A DNA stretch of 64,000 nt, taken from the NCBI RefSeq assembly GCF_000725495.1, contig NZ_JNZD01000033.1, positions 3,895 through 67,894 of the forward strand, written 5' to 3'. How positions within the stretch are numbered: position 1 is the stretch's first letter; the number at the start of each line of letters is the position of its first letter. The notes under the pieces are model-generated. The model was not told the DNA's origin and did not search any database. It saw only the letters and a program-made list of their open reading frames with translations. Below, one piece after another: positions 35,148-47,332 of the stretch. Made by a program: the position numbers and the translations under genes. This stretch comes from Streptomyces aureus (lineage in GTDB: Bacteria; Actinomycetota; Actinomycetes; Streptomycetales; Streptomycetaceae).

Positions 35148-35594
35148 CTACGCGACGTTCACCCGTTGTCCGGGCGGGGCGGCCTCCAGCCAGGCCAGGA
35201 AACCGGTCAGCGCGTCCTCGCTCATCGCCAGTTCGAGCCGGGTGCCGCGGTGCAGACAGGCCAGGATGATCGCGTCGGAGAGCAGCGCGAGCTCCTCCTC
35301 GCCCTCGGCCGCGCGGCGGCCGGCCACCTCGATGGCCGAGCGCTCGAGCAGACGGCGCGGGCGGGGCGCGTACGAGAAGACGCGGTACCACTCGACCCGG
35401 TCGCCGTTGTAGCGGGCCACCCCGTAGCTCCAGCCCTTGCCGCTGGGGTCACCCTTCTCGGGGACGTCCCAGCGCAGGCTGCAGTCGAACGTTCCGCCGG
35501 AACGCTGGATGAGCCGGCGGCGGAGGCCGAAGACGAACAGCCCCACCACCACGAGCGCCACTACCACTCCGCACACAGTCAGAGCGAGGACCAT
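35148..35594 (-). CDS. DUF2550 membrane protein downstream of the ATPase operon
   Basis: A 148-residue protein with one N-terminal membrane helix (about 3-24, LALTVCGVVVALVVVGLFVFGL) and a basic cytoplasmic domain (GGTFDCSLRW, KGWSYGVARY, VEWYRVFSYAPRPRR). It matches the actinobacterial DUF2550 family, often found after atpC in Streptomyces and mycobacteria. No function is established. The ATG at 35594 has GGAGG 9 bp upstream; GTG at 35600 is the alternative. A strong terminator after atpC lies upstream, so it probably has its own promoter. Confidence 0.8.
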   Translation of the reverse strand: MVLALTVCGVVVALVVVGLFVFGLRRRLIQRSGGTFDCSLRWDVPEKGDPSGKGWSYGVARYNGDRVEWYRVFSYAPRPRRLLERSAIEVAGRRAAEGEEELALLSDAIILACLHRGTRLELAMSEDALTGFLAWLEAAPPGQRVNVA

Positions 35595-35650
35595 CGACAC
35601 CGACCTCCTCGTCTCCTAGGTAACGGAAAAGAAAAAACATCCGGATTTGC

Positions 35651-35698
35651 CTCAGCCGCGGCCAGGGCCGGAGTGATCCGGTCCCAGCCGCGGCTGAG
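35651..35698 (-). terminator. ATPase operon terminator with U-rich tail
   Basis: CTCAGCCGCGGC (35651-35662) pairs perfectly with 35687-35698, and an inner CCGGA/TCCGG and GGG/CCC extend the stem. Reading on the minus strand, a T-rich run of about 12 bases lies about 13 bp after the hairpin. This is a near-canonical intrinsic terminator, unusual in Streptomyces, closing the atp operon 57 bp after atpC. Confidence 0.85.
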
Positions 35699-35754
35699 TC
35701 AAAGCCTTGCACAGTGCTCCCCCGACGCTTGCGCGGCCGGGGTCGCACCGATGG

Positions 35755-36129
35755 TCAGCGGGTCGCCACCGCACGCAGACGGACGTCCGCGCGACGCTCG
35801 GCGGACGCGTCCGCGTCCGACTTCGCGCGCTCGAGCGCCCGCTCCGCACGCTGGACGTCGATCTCGTCCGACAGCTCGGCGATCTCGGCCAGCAGCGACA
35901 GCTTGTTGTCGGCGAACGAGATGAAACCGCCGTGCACAGCGGCGACGACCGTTCCACCGTCACTCGTACGAATGGTCACCGGGCCCGACTCCAGCACACC
36001 GAGAAGCGGCTGGTGACCGGGCATGACGCCGATGTCGCCGGACGTGGTACGCGCGACGACCAGGGTGGCCTCGCCGGACCAGACACTGCGGTCCGCGGCG
36101 ACGAGCTCGACGTGCAGCTCAGCAGCCAA
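35755..36129 (-). CDS. atpC: F1Fo ATP synthase epsilon subunit
   Basis: A 124-residue subunit with the N-terminal beta sandwich (ELVAADRSVWSGEATLVVARTTSGDIGVMPGHQPLLGVLESGPV) and the C-terminal two-helix part (LAEIAELSDEIDVQRAERALERAK). It sits on the central stalk and inhibits ATP hydrolysis. The start is TTG at 36129, with GAGGAG 7 bp upstream. It is the last gene of the operon and is separated from atpD by 127 bp containing two hairpins, suggesting separate control of its level. Confidence 0.95.
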   Translation of the reverse strand: MAAELHVELVAADRSVWSGEATLVVARTTSGDIGVMPGHQPLLGVLESGPVTIRTSDGGTVVAAVHGGFISFADNKLSLLAEIAELSDEIDVQRAERALERAKSDADASAERRADVRLRAVATR

Positions 36130-36148
36130 GGTGGGCTCCTCGGGTCAC

Positions 36149-36238
36149 CACCCGGCGTTGCTGCCGGGTGTTGGGTCAAAGTCTAGTAGGCGTACGGAGG
36201 GGGAAGGACCGCACCCCGCAAGGTGTGGTCCCGCCCCC
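36149..36238 (-). promoter_or_regulatory. Two intercistronic hairpins between atpD and atpC
   Basis: CACCCGGC (36149-36156) pairs with 36163-36170. A longer hairpin has GGGGG (36199-36203) with CCCCC (36234-36238), and GGACCGCACC (36206-36215) with 36222-36231 (one G-U). The second starts 18 bp after the atpD stop. Together they could attenuate transcription or stabilise upstream mRNA. Confidence 0.6.
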
Positions 36239-36256
36239 TCACTTCAGAACCGAGGT

Positions 36257-38607
<2,351 letters not shown>

Positions 38608-38628
38608 GAGTCAGGTCCCTTCCTTACG

Positions 38629-40218
<1,590 letters not shown>

Positions 40219-40238
40219 CTGGGTTCCCTGCTCTCCTT

Positions 40239-40312
40239 GTTGGGCCCGAAGTTTCACTTGGGGGGATGGGGGACTCCCCCCGATGAGAGGTGAATCCTCT
40301 GCACGGCCCAAC
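40239..40312 (-). promoter_or_regulatory. Structured spacer between atpH and atpA
   Basis: GTTGGGCC (40239-40246) pairs with GGCCCAAC (40305-40312). Between these arms, GGGGGGA (40260-40266) pairs with TCCCCCC (40275-40281). The atpA start lies 20 bp beyond. The fold may slow RNases or tune atpA translation in the operon. Confidence 0.5.
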
Positions 40313-40345
40313 CAGGGCCGTAATTGCCTACTGCGTGTGTGGTTA

Positions 40346-41167
40346 CTAGCTCGCCATGCGGCGGGCGGCGTCCTCGAGACGGTCCGCGATGGAGCCGTTG
40401 ATGACCTCGTCGCCGACCTGCACCCGGATCCCGCCGAGGACATCGGGGTCCACGTCGAGGTTGAGGTGCATCGGACGGCCGTAGAGCTTGGCCAGAGTGG
40501 CGCCGAGGCGCTGCTTCTGTCCGTCGCTCAGCGGCACCGCGGAGGTGACCACGGCGACCATGCGGTCGCGGCGCTCGGCGGCGAGCTTGGACAGGGACTC
40601 GAGTCCCGCTTCCAGGCTACGTCCGCGCGGCGCGGTCACGAGACGCGTCACCAGACGCTCGGTCGTCGCCGCGGCCCGGCCGCCGAGCAGGCTGCGCAGC
40701 AGCTCGCTCTTGGCCGCCGTGGTGGCGGCCCGGTCGGTCAGCGCGGCGCGCAGCTCGGTGTTCGAGGCGACGATCCGGCCGAAGCGGAACAGCTCGTCCT
40801 CGACGTCGTCGAGCGTGCCCGCCCGCTGCGCCGCCGTGAGGTCGGCGATGGCGGTGAGCTCCTCGAGGGCGTCCACCAGGTCGCGGGACTGCGACCAGCG
40901 GGAACGCACCATGCCGGACACCAGGTCGGTGGCACTGCCGCCCACCTGGCCGCCGAGCAGGCGCTGGACCAGCTCGGCCTTGGCCTCGCCGGGCTGCGCC
41001 GGGTCGGTGAGGACCCGACGCAGCGACACCTCGCGGTGCAGCAGCGCGGTGACCGCGGCCAGCTCGTCGGCGAGCTGGGCCGCGTCCACGGACGTCGAGT
41101 CCGTCAGCGCGTCGAGACGCTCACGTGCGGCTGCGGTTGCCTCGCGGCTCGCTCCGTGTGCAGTCAT
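40346..41167 (-). CDS. atpH: F1Fo ATP synthase delta subunit
   Basis: A 273-residue subunit, longer than the 180-residue bacterial form, as in other actinobacteria. The N-terminal helical bundle is Ala/Leu-rich, and the C-terminal motif [29 protein letters not shown] with [22 protein letters not shown] is diagnostic. It forms the peripheral stalk cap holding F1 to the b subunits. Its ATG overlaps the atpF stop in ATGA, so the two are translationally coupled. Confidence 0.95.
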   Translation of the reverse strand: MTAHGASREATAAARERLDALTDSTSVDAAQLADELAAVTALLHREVSLRRVLTDPAQPGEAKAELVQRLLGGQVGGSATDLVSGMVRSRWSQSRDLVDALEELTAIADLTAAQRAGTLDDVEDELFRFGRIVASNTELRAALTDRAATTAAKSELLRSLLGGRAAATTERLVTRLVTAPRGRSLEAGLESLSKLAAERRDRMVAVVTSAVPLSDGQKQRLGATLAKLYGRPMHLNLDVDPDVLGGIRVQVGDEVINGSIADRLEDAARRMAS

Positions 41168-41709
41168 CGAGCCGCCTCGGCCTTCTCCTCAAGCTCGGAG
41201 AGGAAGCGGTCGATGACGCGGCTCTGGCGGGCGTGGTCCTCGAGGGACTCGCCGACGAGCTTGCCGGCCAGGTCGGTGGCAAGCGTGCCGACGTCCTGAC
41301 GCAGCGACTGAGCGGCGGCCTTGCGGTCGGCCTCGATCTGGGTGTGACCGGCGGCGACGATCTCGTCGCGCTGCCGCTGGCCTTCCGCGCGCATCTCGGC
41401 GATGAGCGTGGCGCCCTGTTCCTGAGCGTCCTGGCGCAGTCGCGCGGCCTCGTGACGGGCCTCGGCGAGCTGAGCCTTGTACTGCTCGAGAACGCTCTGG
41501 GCCTCGGTCTGCGCGGCCTCGGCCTTTTCGATACCGCCCTCGATGGCCTCGCGGCGCTGCTCCAGAACCTTGTTGATGTTCGGGAGAAGCTTCCAGGCCA
41601 GGAAGCCGAAGACGATGACGAAGGCGAGCAGGCCGATGACAAGCTCGGGGATCGGCGGGATGAGAGGGTTTTCCTTCTCCTCGGCCGCCAGAATGAGCAA
41701 GTGGCTCAT
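41164..41709 (-). CDS. atpF: F1Fo ATP synthase b subunit
   Basis: A 181-residue protein with one N-terminal membrane helix (about 20-40, LVIGLLAFVIVFGFLAWKLLPNINKVL) and a long charged coiled coil (RREAIEGGIEKAEAAQTEAQSVLEQYKAQLAEARHEAARL in the family pattern). Two copies form the peripheral stalk. The ATG at 41709 is followed after 181 codons by the overlap with atpH. It lies 41 bp after atpE. Confidence 0.95.
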   Translation of the reverse strand: MSHLLILAAEEKENPLIPPIPELVIGLLAFVIVFGFLAWKLLPNINKVLEQRREAIEGGIEKAEAAQTEAQSVLEQYKAQLAEARHEAARLRQDAQEQGATLIAEMRAEGQRQRDEIVAAGHTQIEADRKAAAQSLRQDVGTLATDLAGKLVGESLEDHARQSRVIDRFLSELEEKAEAAR

Positions 41710-41750
41710 GTCAGTGCCTTTCGTCTAGTGGGCTGTTGCTGATCGGTGGA

Positions 41751-41999
<249 letters not shown>

Positions 42000-42058
42000 T
42001 TACGGACCGGTGGGGGTTGGCCACCGGACGACTGAGGGGTCGGGGGAGGGGGCGCCGC

Positions 42059-42880
42059 TCAGTGGTGCTCGGCCAGCGCGCCCTGGATGTAGGTGCAGGT
42101 CAGCAGCACGAACACGTACGCCTGCAGGGCCTGGATGAAGAGCTCGAAGGCCGTCATCACGATGGTCATGATGAACGAGACGCCCGCGTAGGCGATGCCG
42201 ACCCCGTTGAGCAGGTACCAGCTGGCGATCGTGAACAGCAGCAGCAGCGTGTGGCCCGCGAACATGTTCGCGAAGAGTCGCACGGCGTGCGTGAACGGAC
42301 GGACCAGCAGGTTCGAGAAGAACTCGATGAGCATGGCGAGCGGGAGAACCGGGCCGAGCGACTTGTCGTAGCCCGTGACGTTCTTGAAGAAGCCCACGAA
42401 GCCGTGGCGCTTGAAGGTCAGCGAGACCCACAGAACGTAGACGATCAGGGCCAGCACCAGCGGGTACGAGATGATCGCAGTGACCGGGAACTGGGCGAGC
42501 GGAATGATCGACCAGAGGTTCATCATCCAGACGAAGAAGAACAGCGAGACGATCAGCGGAACGTACTTCTCGCCCTCCTTCTTGCCGATCGTCTCGTAGA
42601 CGACGCCGCGGCGGACGAAGTCGTAGCCGGCCTCGGCGACCATCTGGAGCTTGCCCGGGACGACCTTCGGCTTGCGGAACGCGGCCCAGAAGAAGCCGAC
42701 GATGACAAGCGAGCCCAGCAGCGCCAGGAGCATCGTCTTGTTGAAGTACAGGTTGCTGTCCCCGTCGCCCCAAATGGGCTCGAACAGGAACGAGTGCAGG
42801 CCGGGTGCCGGGAAGCCACAACCGTCGAAGATGTGGCAGTCGGTCTCGAAGGCGAGCACCTGCGTCGGGTCAGCACTCAC
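42059..42880 (-). CDS. atpB: F1Fo ATP synthase a subunit
   Basis: A 273-residue membrane protein with about six helices. The essential Arg lies in RPFTHAVRLFANMFAGHTLL, and the C-terminal FELFIQALQAYVFVLLTCTYIQGALAEHH is typical. It forms the two proton half-channels against the c-ring. I chose the GTG at 42880 (SADPTQVLAFETDCHIF follows) because AAGGAG is 7 bp upstream. An ATG at 42940 would add 20 residues not seen in relatives. A 225-bp gap separates it from atpI. Confidence 0.93.
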   Translation of the reverse strand: MSADPTQVLAFETDCHIFDGCGFPAPGLHSFLFEPIWGDGDSNLYFNKTMLLALLGSLVIVGFFWAAFRKPKVVPGKLQMVAEAGYDFVRRGVVYETIGKKEGEKYVPLIVSLFFFVWMMNLWSIIPLAQFPVTAIISYPLVLALIVYVLWVSLTFKRHGFVGFFKNVTGYDKSLGPVLPLAMLIEFFSNLLVRPFTHAVRLFANMFAGHTLLLLFTIASWYLLNGVGIAYAGVSFIMTIVMTAFELFIQALQAYVFVLLTCTYIQGALAEHH

Positions 42881-43105
42881 CGCGGGCTCCTTCAGCGTGG
42901 CGCATAGGTACGGCATCCTCGTTGTGTCGGCGCGGCGCACAGCCGCGGTTCGGCACTGGACTGGTGTTACGGATGTGGGGGCGGCAGAGGGGCATCAAGC
43001 CTCGCGATCGAACAGGCGTCAGCTCAGATGCCCGCGCCCGCGATGCCGCAGTTGGCACCGGACGATAGCAGGATCTCCTGCGTGCACTTATCCCGGCCCT
43101 ACCCC
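42881..43105 (-). promoter_or_regulatory. Spacer between atpI and atpB
   Basis: This 225-bp gap holds no gene. It contains GCAGGA-TC-TCCTGC (43068-43081), a 14-bp near-palindrome just after atpI. A second promoter for atpB is possible but I could not identify clear -10 and -35 elements. Confidence 0.35.
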
Positions 43106-43543
43106 TCACGACGAATGACCCTTGTTCTCGGGCTTTTCGGCCTTCGAGGAGTCGGGTTCGACGTAGAGGATCTTGGCCTTCATGTGGGCACGCGCCTGTG
43201 CGCCGATCCACACGAGGGTGGTGACGACCAGGGTGAGCGCGAAGGACTTGGGATTGAACAGCGAGGTGTTCTTGAACACGGCGACAAAGATGAACAGCAG
43301 AAGAATCTGTGCCGTGTAGAGCAAGAGCCCCATCGCCTGGAACAAGTGCGGAAGCGATTTGGCGGTGCGCTGCAGAACGTAGAGGCCCAGCCCCATGAAG
43401 AGGATCACCACCAGCGTCGCGACGACCGCGCCGAGCGCTCCCTTGCCGCCGGCGACCACACCGCTGACGACGGCGGCAATCGCGCCGACCGCAGCTGTGG
43501 GTACAGCGGCCTGAAGGAGGATCCGGGCGTCATTGGACGGCAT
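43106..43543 (-). CDS. atpI: AtpI-like membrane protein
   Basis: A 145-residue protein with four hydrophobic stretches (about 10-30, 39-57, 66-89 and 99-116) and a charged tail ending EKPENKGHSS. It occupies the first position of the ATPase operon, as atpI does in other actinobacteria. AtpI is proposed to help c-ring assembly or magnesium uptake; the sequence itself is poorly conserved, so the call rests mostly on position and topology. It is likely the first gene of the transcript. Confidence 0.85.
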   Translation of the reverse strand: MPSNDARILLQAAVPTAAVGAIAAVVSGVVAGGKGALGAVVATLVVILFMGLGLYVLQRTAKSLPHLFQAMGLLLYTAQILLLFIFVAVFKNTSLFNPKSFALTLVVTTLVWIGAQARAHMKAKILYVEPDSSKAEKPENKGHSS

Positions 43544-43837
43544 GGCGGCAACTCCGCTTGCTAAGGGGGGCGTGTCGTCATGGACGAGCGTAGTCCCGGG
43601 CCGAGAGAGAACCTCACGCCAAAGGACCGTCGTTCAGGGGTCCTTCGGCTCTGCCCTGGGTTCTCGTGAACCGTATCACAAACTATTTGATGAGGTCTTT
43701 ACCTGGTTGGTGTGCCGACTGTCACACATGAGAGTGAACCTGCGCGTCTGTGCATTTCAAGCGCCCCTTTGTCTGATATTGGGGCGCTTTGCTCCACCAC
43801 GATTTGGTCACGCGTTAGTCAGATTCTTACCTTCGGC
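43544..43837. promoter_or_regulatory. Spacer upstream of the atp operon
   Basis: This 294-bp region should contain the main atp promoter on the minus strand. TACGCT near the atpI start is a possible -10, but no good -35 was found. The far side carries the wecA-type terminator described separately. No gene is supported. Confidence 0.35.
43759..43789 (-). terminator. Terminator after the WecA-like gene
   Basis: AAGCGCCCC (43759-43767) and GGGGCGCTT (43781-43789) are a perfect 9-bp stem with a 13-base AT-rich loop. It lies 49 bp after the WecA-like stop on the minus strand and upstream of atpI. Confidence 0.75.
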
Positions 43838-45193
43838 TCAGCGCGAGGACTCCGCCTCGCGCCGGTCGAGAAGTCGCGGACGGGTACCGATCGCCGTCGC
43901 TCCATTGACTCCGGCGACGCCCGCGGCGGCCGGAGCACGGTGCTCCCGCGCCTCGTCCGGATCGCCCGCAGCGGCCGTCTCGTGGGTCACGGGCGCCCCG
44001 TCCCCGGCGGCCGCCGCGGCGGCCCTGCGACGGCGGTAGCGGGGCGGCACGAGGTGCTCGGCCCAGCGCGGTGCCCGTGGGGTGAAGCGCGGCAGCAGAA
44101 GCAGCACGAGGCCGACGGCGCTGAGCGCCGCGATGGCGAGCACGCTCCACATGGCCCCGGAGTTGACCGAGTACGCGAGGGCGCCGAAGGCGATCAGCGC
44201 CGACCAGAAGTACATGATCAGCACCGCGCGGCTGTGCGAGTGGCCGACCTCCAGCAGGCGGTGGTGCAGATGCCCCCGGTCCGCCGCGAACGGCGACTGA
44301 CCGCGCCAGGTGCGGCGCACGATGGCCAGCACGAGGTCGGCGGCCGGGATCGCGATGATCGTCAGCGGCAGCAACAGCGGGATGAACACCGGCACCGTCT
44401 GGTGCACCGTGTTGCGCTCGGAACCGGAGAACAGGTTCATCACGTCGGGGTCGATCTGCCCGGTGATGGAGATCGCGCCGGCGGCCAGGACGAGCCCGAT
44501 GAGCATCGATCCCGAGTCGCCCATGAAGATCCGCGCGGGGTGCATGTTGTGCGGCAGGAAGCCCAGGCACATGCCCATCAGGATCGCCGCGAACAGCGTC
44601 GCCGGGGCGGCGGCCTCGATGCCGTACGAGTACCAGATCCGGTAGGCGTACAGGAAGAACGCGGCGGAGGCGATGCACACCATGCCCGCGGCCAGGCCGT
44701 CGAGACCGTCCACGAAGTTGACCGCGTTGATGGTGATCACGACGAGCGCCACCGTCAGCAGCGTGCCCTGCCACTGGGTCAGCGCGACCAGGCCCACCCC
44801 GGGGATGGGCAGCCACAGGATCGTCAGACCCTGCATGACCATCACACCGGCGGCGATCATCTGGCCGCCCAGCTTGATCAGGGCGTCGATCTCGAACTTG
44901 TCGTCCAGCACGCCGATCAGCCAGATCAGCGCGGCGCCGGAGAGCAGCGCGCGCGGTTCGTTGGAGTTCGAGAAGACCGCGTTCAGGTTCTTCAGGTGGT
45001 CGGCCACCAGCAGACCGGCGCACAGCCCGAAGAACATGGCGATGCCGCCGAGCCTCGGCGTGGGTTCACGGTGCACGTCGCGCGCCCGGATTTCCGGCAT
45101 GGCTCCGGCCACGATCGCGAATTTCCGCACCGGCCCTGTCAGCAGGTACGTCACCGCGGCCGTGATGCAGAGCGTCAGCAGGTATTCACGCAC
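43838..45193 (-). CDS. WecA/TagO-like polyprenyl-phosphate sugar-1-phosphate transferase
   Basis: A 451-residue membrane protein of the MraY/WecA superfamily with about eleven helices. Catalytic motifs are present: IGVLDDKFEIDALIK, NAVNFVDGLDGLAAG, HPARIFMGDSGSMLIG and the cytoplasmic HLHHRL. It moves a sugar-1-phosphate from a UDP-sugar to undecaprenyl phosphate, starting a wall polymer. The C-terminal 60-70 residues are Ala/Arg-rich and variable. I prefer GTG 45193 (REYLLTLCITAAVTYL follows); GTG 45205 is in frame. It follows the SHMT-like gene across 129 bp and precedes the ATPase operon, as in other Streptomyces. Confidence 0.88.
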   Translation of the reverse strand: MREYLLTLCITAAVTYLLTGPVRKFAIVAGAMPEIRARDVHREPTPRLGGIAMFFGLCAGLLVADHLKNLNAVFSNSNEPRALLSGAALIWLIGVLDDKFEIDALIKLGGQMIAAGVMVMQGLTILWLPIPGVGLVALTQWQGTLLTVALVVITINAVNFVDGLDGLAAGMVCIASAAFFLYAYRIWYSYGIEAAAPATLFAAILMGMCLGFLPHNMHPARIFMGDSGSMLIGLVLAAGAISITGQIDPDVMNLFSGSERNTVHQTVPVFIPLLLPLTIIAIPAADLVLAIVRRTWRGQSPFAADRGHLHHRLLEVGHSHSRAVLIMYFWSALIAFGALAYSVNSGAMWSVLAIAALSAVGLVLLLLPRFTPRAPRWAEHLVPPRYRRRRAAAAAAGDGAPVTHETAAAGDPDEAREHRAPAAAGVAGVNGATAIGTRPRLLDRREAESSR

Positions 45194-45322
45194 GGGCTTC
45201 CCCACAGGTCTCGCTGGCCATCACAGCCCCACACCCTAGCGATGCACGCATATGGTTGAGGACTTTCGGGTAGCGACGATGGTTGCACGTGTGGCTGTGC
45301 GGCTCGGTACGCGTACCCCCGG

Positions 45323-46561
45323 TCAGTCCGGATAAGGCGGAAATCTCACAGTGAGTTCCCGCACCTCGTCCCGTGCCGTTCGGGCGTCGGTCTCGTCCCG
45401 CAGCACCCCGGCGAACAGGGCCGCGACCCGCGCCATCTCCGGCTCGCCCATCCCCTGGGTGGTCAGCGCCGCGGTGCCCAGACGCAGACCGCGGGCGTCC
45501 CCGTGAGGCAGCGCACAGGTGTCGAGGACCATGCCGGCCGCGGCCAGCCGTCCGCGCGCGGTGCGCCCCTCGACCCCGAGCGGCGCCGGATCGGCGACCA
45601 GCAGATGCGTGTCGGTGCCGCCCGTGGTGACCGCGAGCCCCTCCGCCTCAAGACCGGCGGCGAGCACCCGCGCGTTGGCGGTCACCTGATGGACGTACGC
45701 CGCGAAGGCCGGGGTCGCCGCCTCGCCGAACGCCACGGCCTTCGCCGCGATCGAGTTCATCTGCGCGCCGCCCTGGGTGAACGGGAACACGGCCCGGTCG
45801 ACCCGCTCCGCCAGCTCGGCGCCGCACAGCAGCAGGCCGCCGCGAGGACCCCGGAGCACCTTGTGCGTGGTGGCGCACACGACATCGGCGTACGGCACCG
45901 GGTTCGGCGCCGCTCCCCCCGCGACGAGCCCGATGGGATGGGCGGCGTCCGCGATGAGATAGGCGCCGACCTCGTCGGCGATCTCCCGGAACAGCGCGTA
46001 GTCGATGTGCCGGGGATACGAGATCGAACCGCAGACGACCGCCTTGGGCCGGCGGGCCCTGGCCAGCGTCCGCACCTGCTCGTAGTCGATCAGCCCCGAC
46101 TCCGCCTCGACGCCGTAGCCGACGAAGTCGAACCAGCGGCCGGAGAAGTTCGCGGGCGACCCGTGGGTGAGATGACCGCCGAAGGGCAGGCCCATCGCCA
46201 GCACGGTGTCACCGGGGCGCAGCAGGGCGGCGTACGCGGCCAGGACGGCCGAACTCCCGGAGTGGGACTGGACGTTGGCGTGATCGGCGCCGAAGAGGGC
46301 CTTGGCGCGGTCGACGGCGATCCGCTCGGCGACGTCGACGATCTCGCAGCCGCCGTGGTGGCGGGCGCCGGGATAACCCTCCGCGTACTTGTTCGCCAGC
46401 GGCGAGCCGAGCGCCGCCAGCACGGCGGGCGAGGTGAAGTTCTCGGCCGCGATCAGCTGCAGCGTGATCGACTGCCGGTCCAGCTCGCCGCGCAGGATCT
46501 CGGCGAGCTCCGGGTCCTGGCGGCTCAGGACATCCGCTTCGGGCATGGTGGCGACCGGCAT
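45323..46561 (-). CDS. Divergent serine hydroxymethyltransferase paralogue
   Basis: A 412-residue PLP fold-type I enzyme clearly of SHMT ancestry: NKYAEGYPGARHHGGCE, the PLP Lys K234 in TTHKVLRGPRGG, D205 and H208 in IADAAHPIGLVAG, and GLRLGTAALTTQG with the carboxylate Arg. Several active-site positions differ from the standard enzyme: Ser35 is Ala (LIAAEN, A39), Tyr64/Tyr65 are His (H68/H69) and the PLP-stacking His126 is Phe (F127). E. coli numbers are given first. The substrate may therefore differ. It lies between a WecA-type transferase and a phosphatase-like gene. ATG 46561 has GGAG upstream. A paralogue of glyA, not the housekeeping enzyme. Confidence 0.82.
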   Translation of the reverse strand: MPVATMPEADVLSRQDPELAEILRGELDRQSITLQLIAAENFTSPAVLAALGSPLANKYAEGYPGARHHGGCEIVDVAERIAVDRAKALFGADHANVQSHSGSSAVLAAYAALLRPGDTVLAMGLPFGGHLTHGSPANFSGRWFDFVGYGVEAESGLIDYEQVRTLARARRPKAVVCGSISYPRHIDYALFREIADEVGAYLIADAAHPIGLVAGGAAPNPVPYADVVCATTHKVLRGPRGGLLLCGAELAERVDRAVFPFTQGGAQMNSIAAKAVAFGEAATPAFAAYVHQVTANARVLAAGLEAEGLAVTTGGTDTHLLVADPAPLGVEGRTARGRLAAAGMVLDTCALPHGDARGLRLGTAALTTQGMGEPEMARVAALFAGVLRDETDARTARDEVRELTVRFPPYPD

Positions 46562-46632
46562 GGTGGGCTCCGGACATCTGCGGAGGGACGCTTATGTCCA
46601 ATGTAGGACCGGGGCCGGTGCCACGCCCGGCG

Positions 46633-47280
46633 TCAGGTCCGGGCGGGTACCCCCGTCAGCGCGGTGACGACCGGATCCAGCGCCTCGTTGATCTCGTCCC
46701 CGATGGAACGGAAGAACGGCAGGGGCGCGCCGTAGGGGTCGTACACCTCGTCGGCCTCGGCGGTCGGGGCCAGCAGCCAGCCGCGCAGCGCGGCGGCGGC
46801 CCGCACCAGGGCGACGGCGCGTTCGACCACGCCGTCCTGGAGCGGCGGCAGGGTCGCGGTGTCTATCGCGCGGACCAGCCGGGTGAACTCCTTCAGCGTG
46901 AAGGTGCGCAGGCCGGCGGAGTGCCCCATGGAGATGACCTGGGCACGGTGGTCACGGGTGGCCGTCAGCACCAGGTCGGCGCGGATGACGTGGTCGTCGA
47001 GCAGCTCGCGCCCCACGAAGCCGGAGGGGTCCGCGCCGAAGTCGGTCAGGACGGTGGCCGCGTTGGCCTCCATGGGCGCGCCCTCGTGGCCCCAGGTGCC
47101 GGCGCTCTCCACGATGAGCCCGCCCCACAGGGGGTCGCCCAGCCGGTCCGCGAGGGCATGCCGGGTCAGCCGCTCGGTGATCGGCGAGCGGCACACGTTG
47201 CCGGTGCTGACGTGCAGGATGCGGAAGGACCCGGCCTCGGATCCGCCGGTCCCGTTGATCGGCGTGCCTATGCCACGCAT
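46633..47280 (-). CDS. LMW protein-tyrosine phosphatase-like protein lacking the catalytic Cys
   Basis: A 215-residue protein with the fold of low-molecular-weight tyrosine phosphatases. The P-loop reads ILHVSTGNVCRSPITERL: Asn28, Arg31 and Ser32 match the CxGNxCRS motif, but the nucleophilic Cys is Ser (S25, codon AGC). The general acid is kept in VYDPYGAPLPFF (D181). A family member without its nucleophile would be expected to bind but not hydrolyse phosphotyrosine. The start ATG 47280 has GGGAG upstream; the first 18 residues are non-family. Same strand as the SHMT-like gene and 71 bp upstream of it. Confidence 0.85.
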   Translation of the reverse strand: MRGIGTPINGTGGSEAGSFRILHVSTGNVCRSPITERLTRHALADRLGDPLWGGLIVESAGTWGHEGAPMEANAATVLTDFGADPSGFVGRELLDDHVIRADLVLTATRDHRAQVISMGHSAGLRTFTLKEFTRLVRAIDTATLPPLQDGVVERAVALVRAAAALRGWLLAPTAEADEVYDPYGAPLPFFRSIGDEINEALDPVVTALTGVPART

Positions 47281-47332
47281 GGGGGTGCTCCCTGCTCGGG
47301 CCGAGCCGGGAGCCCGGAGGGCCGGGGGGCTG

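Noticed and set aside
42881..42940. An N-terminal 20-residue extension of AtpB from ATG 42940
   Set aside because: A GTG at 42880 has a strong AAGGAG at proper distance and matches the usual N-terminus of Streptomyces AtpB.
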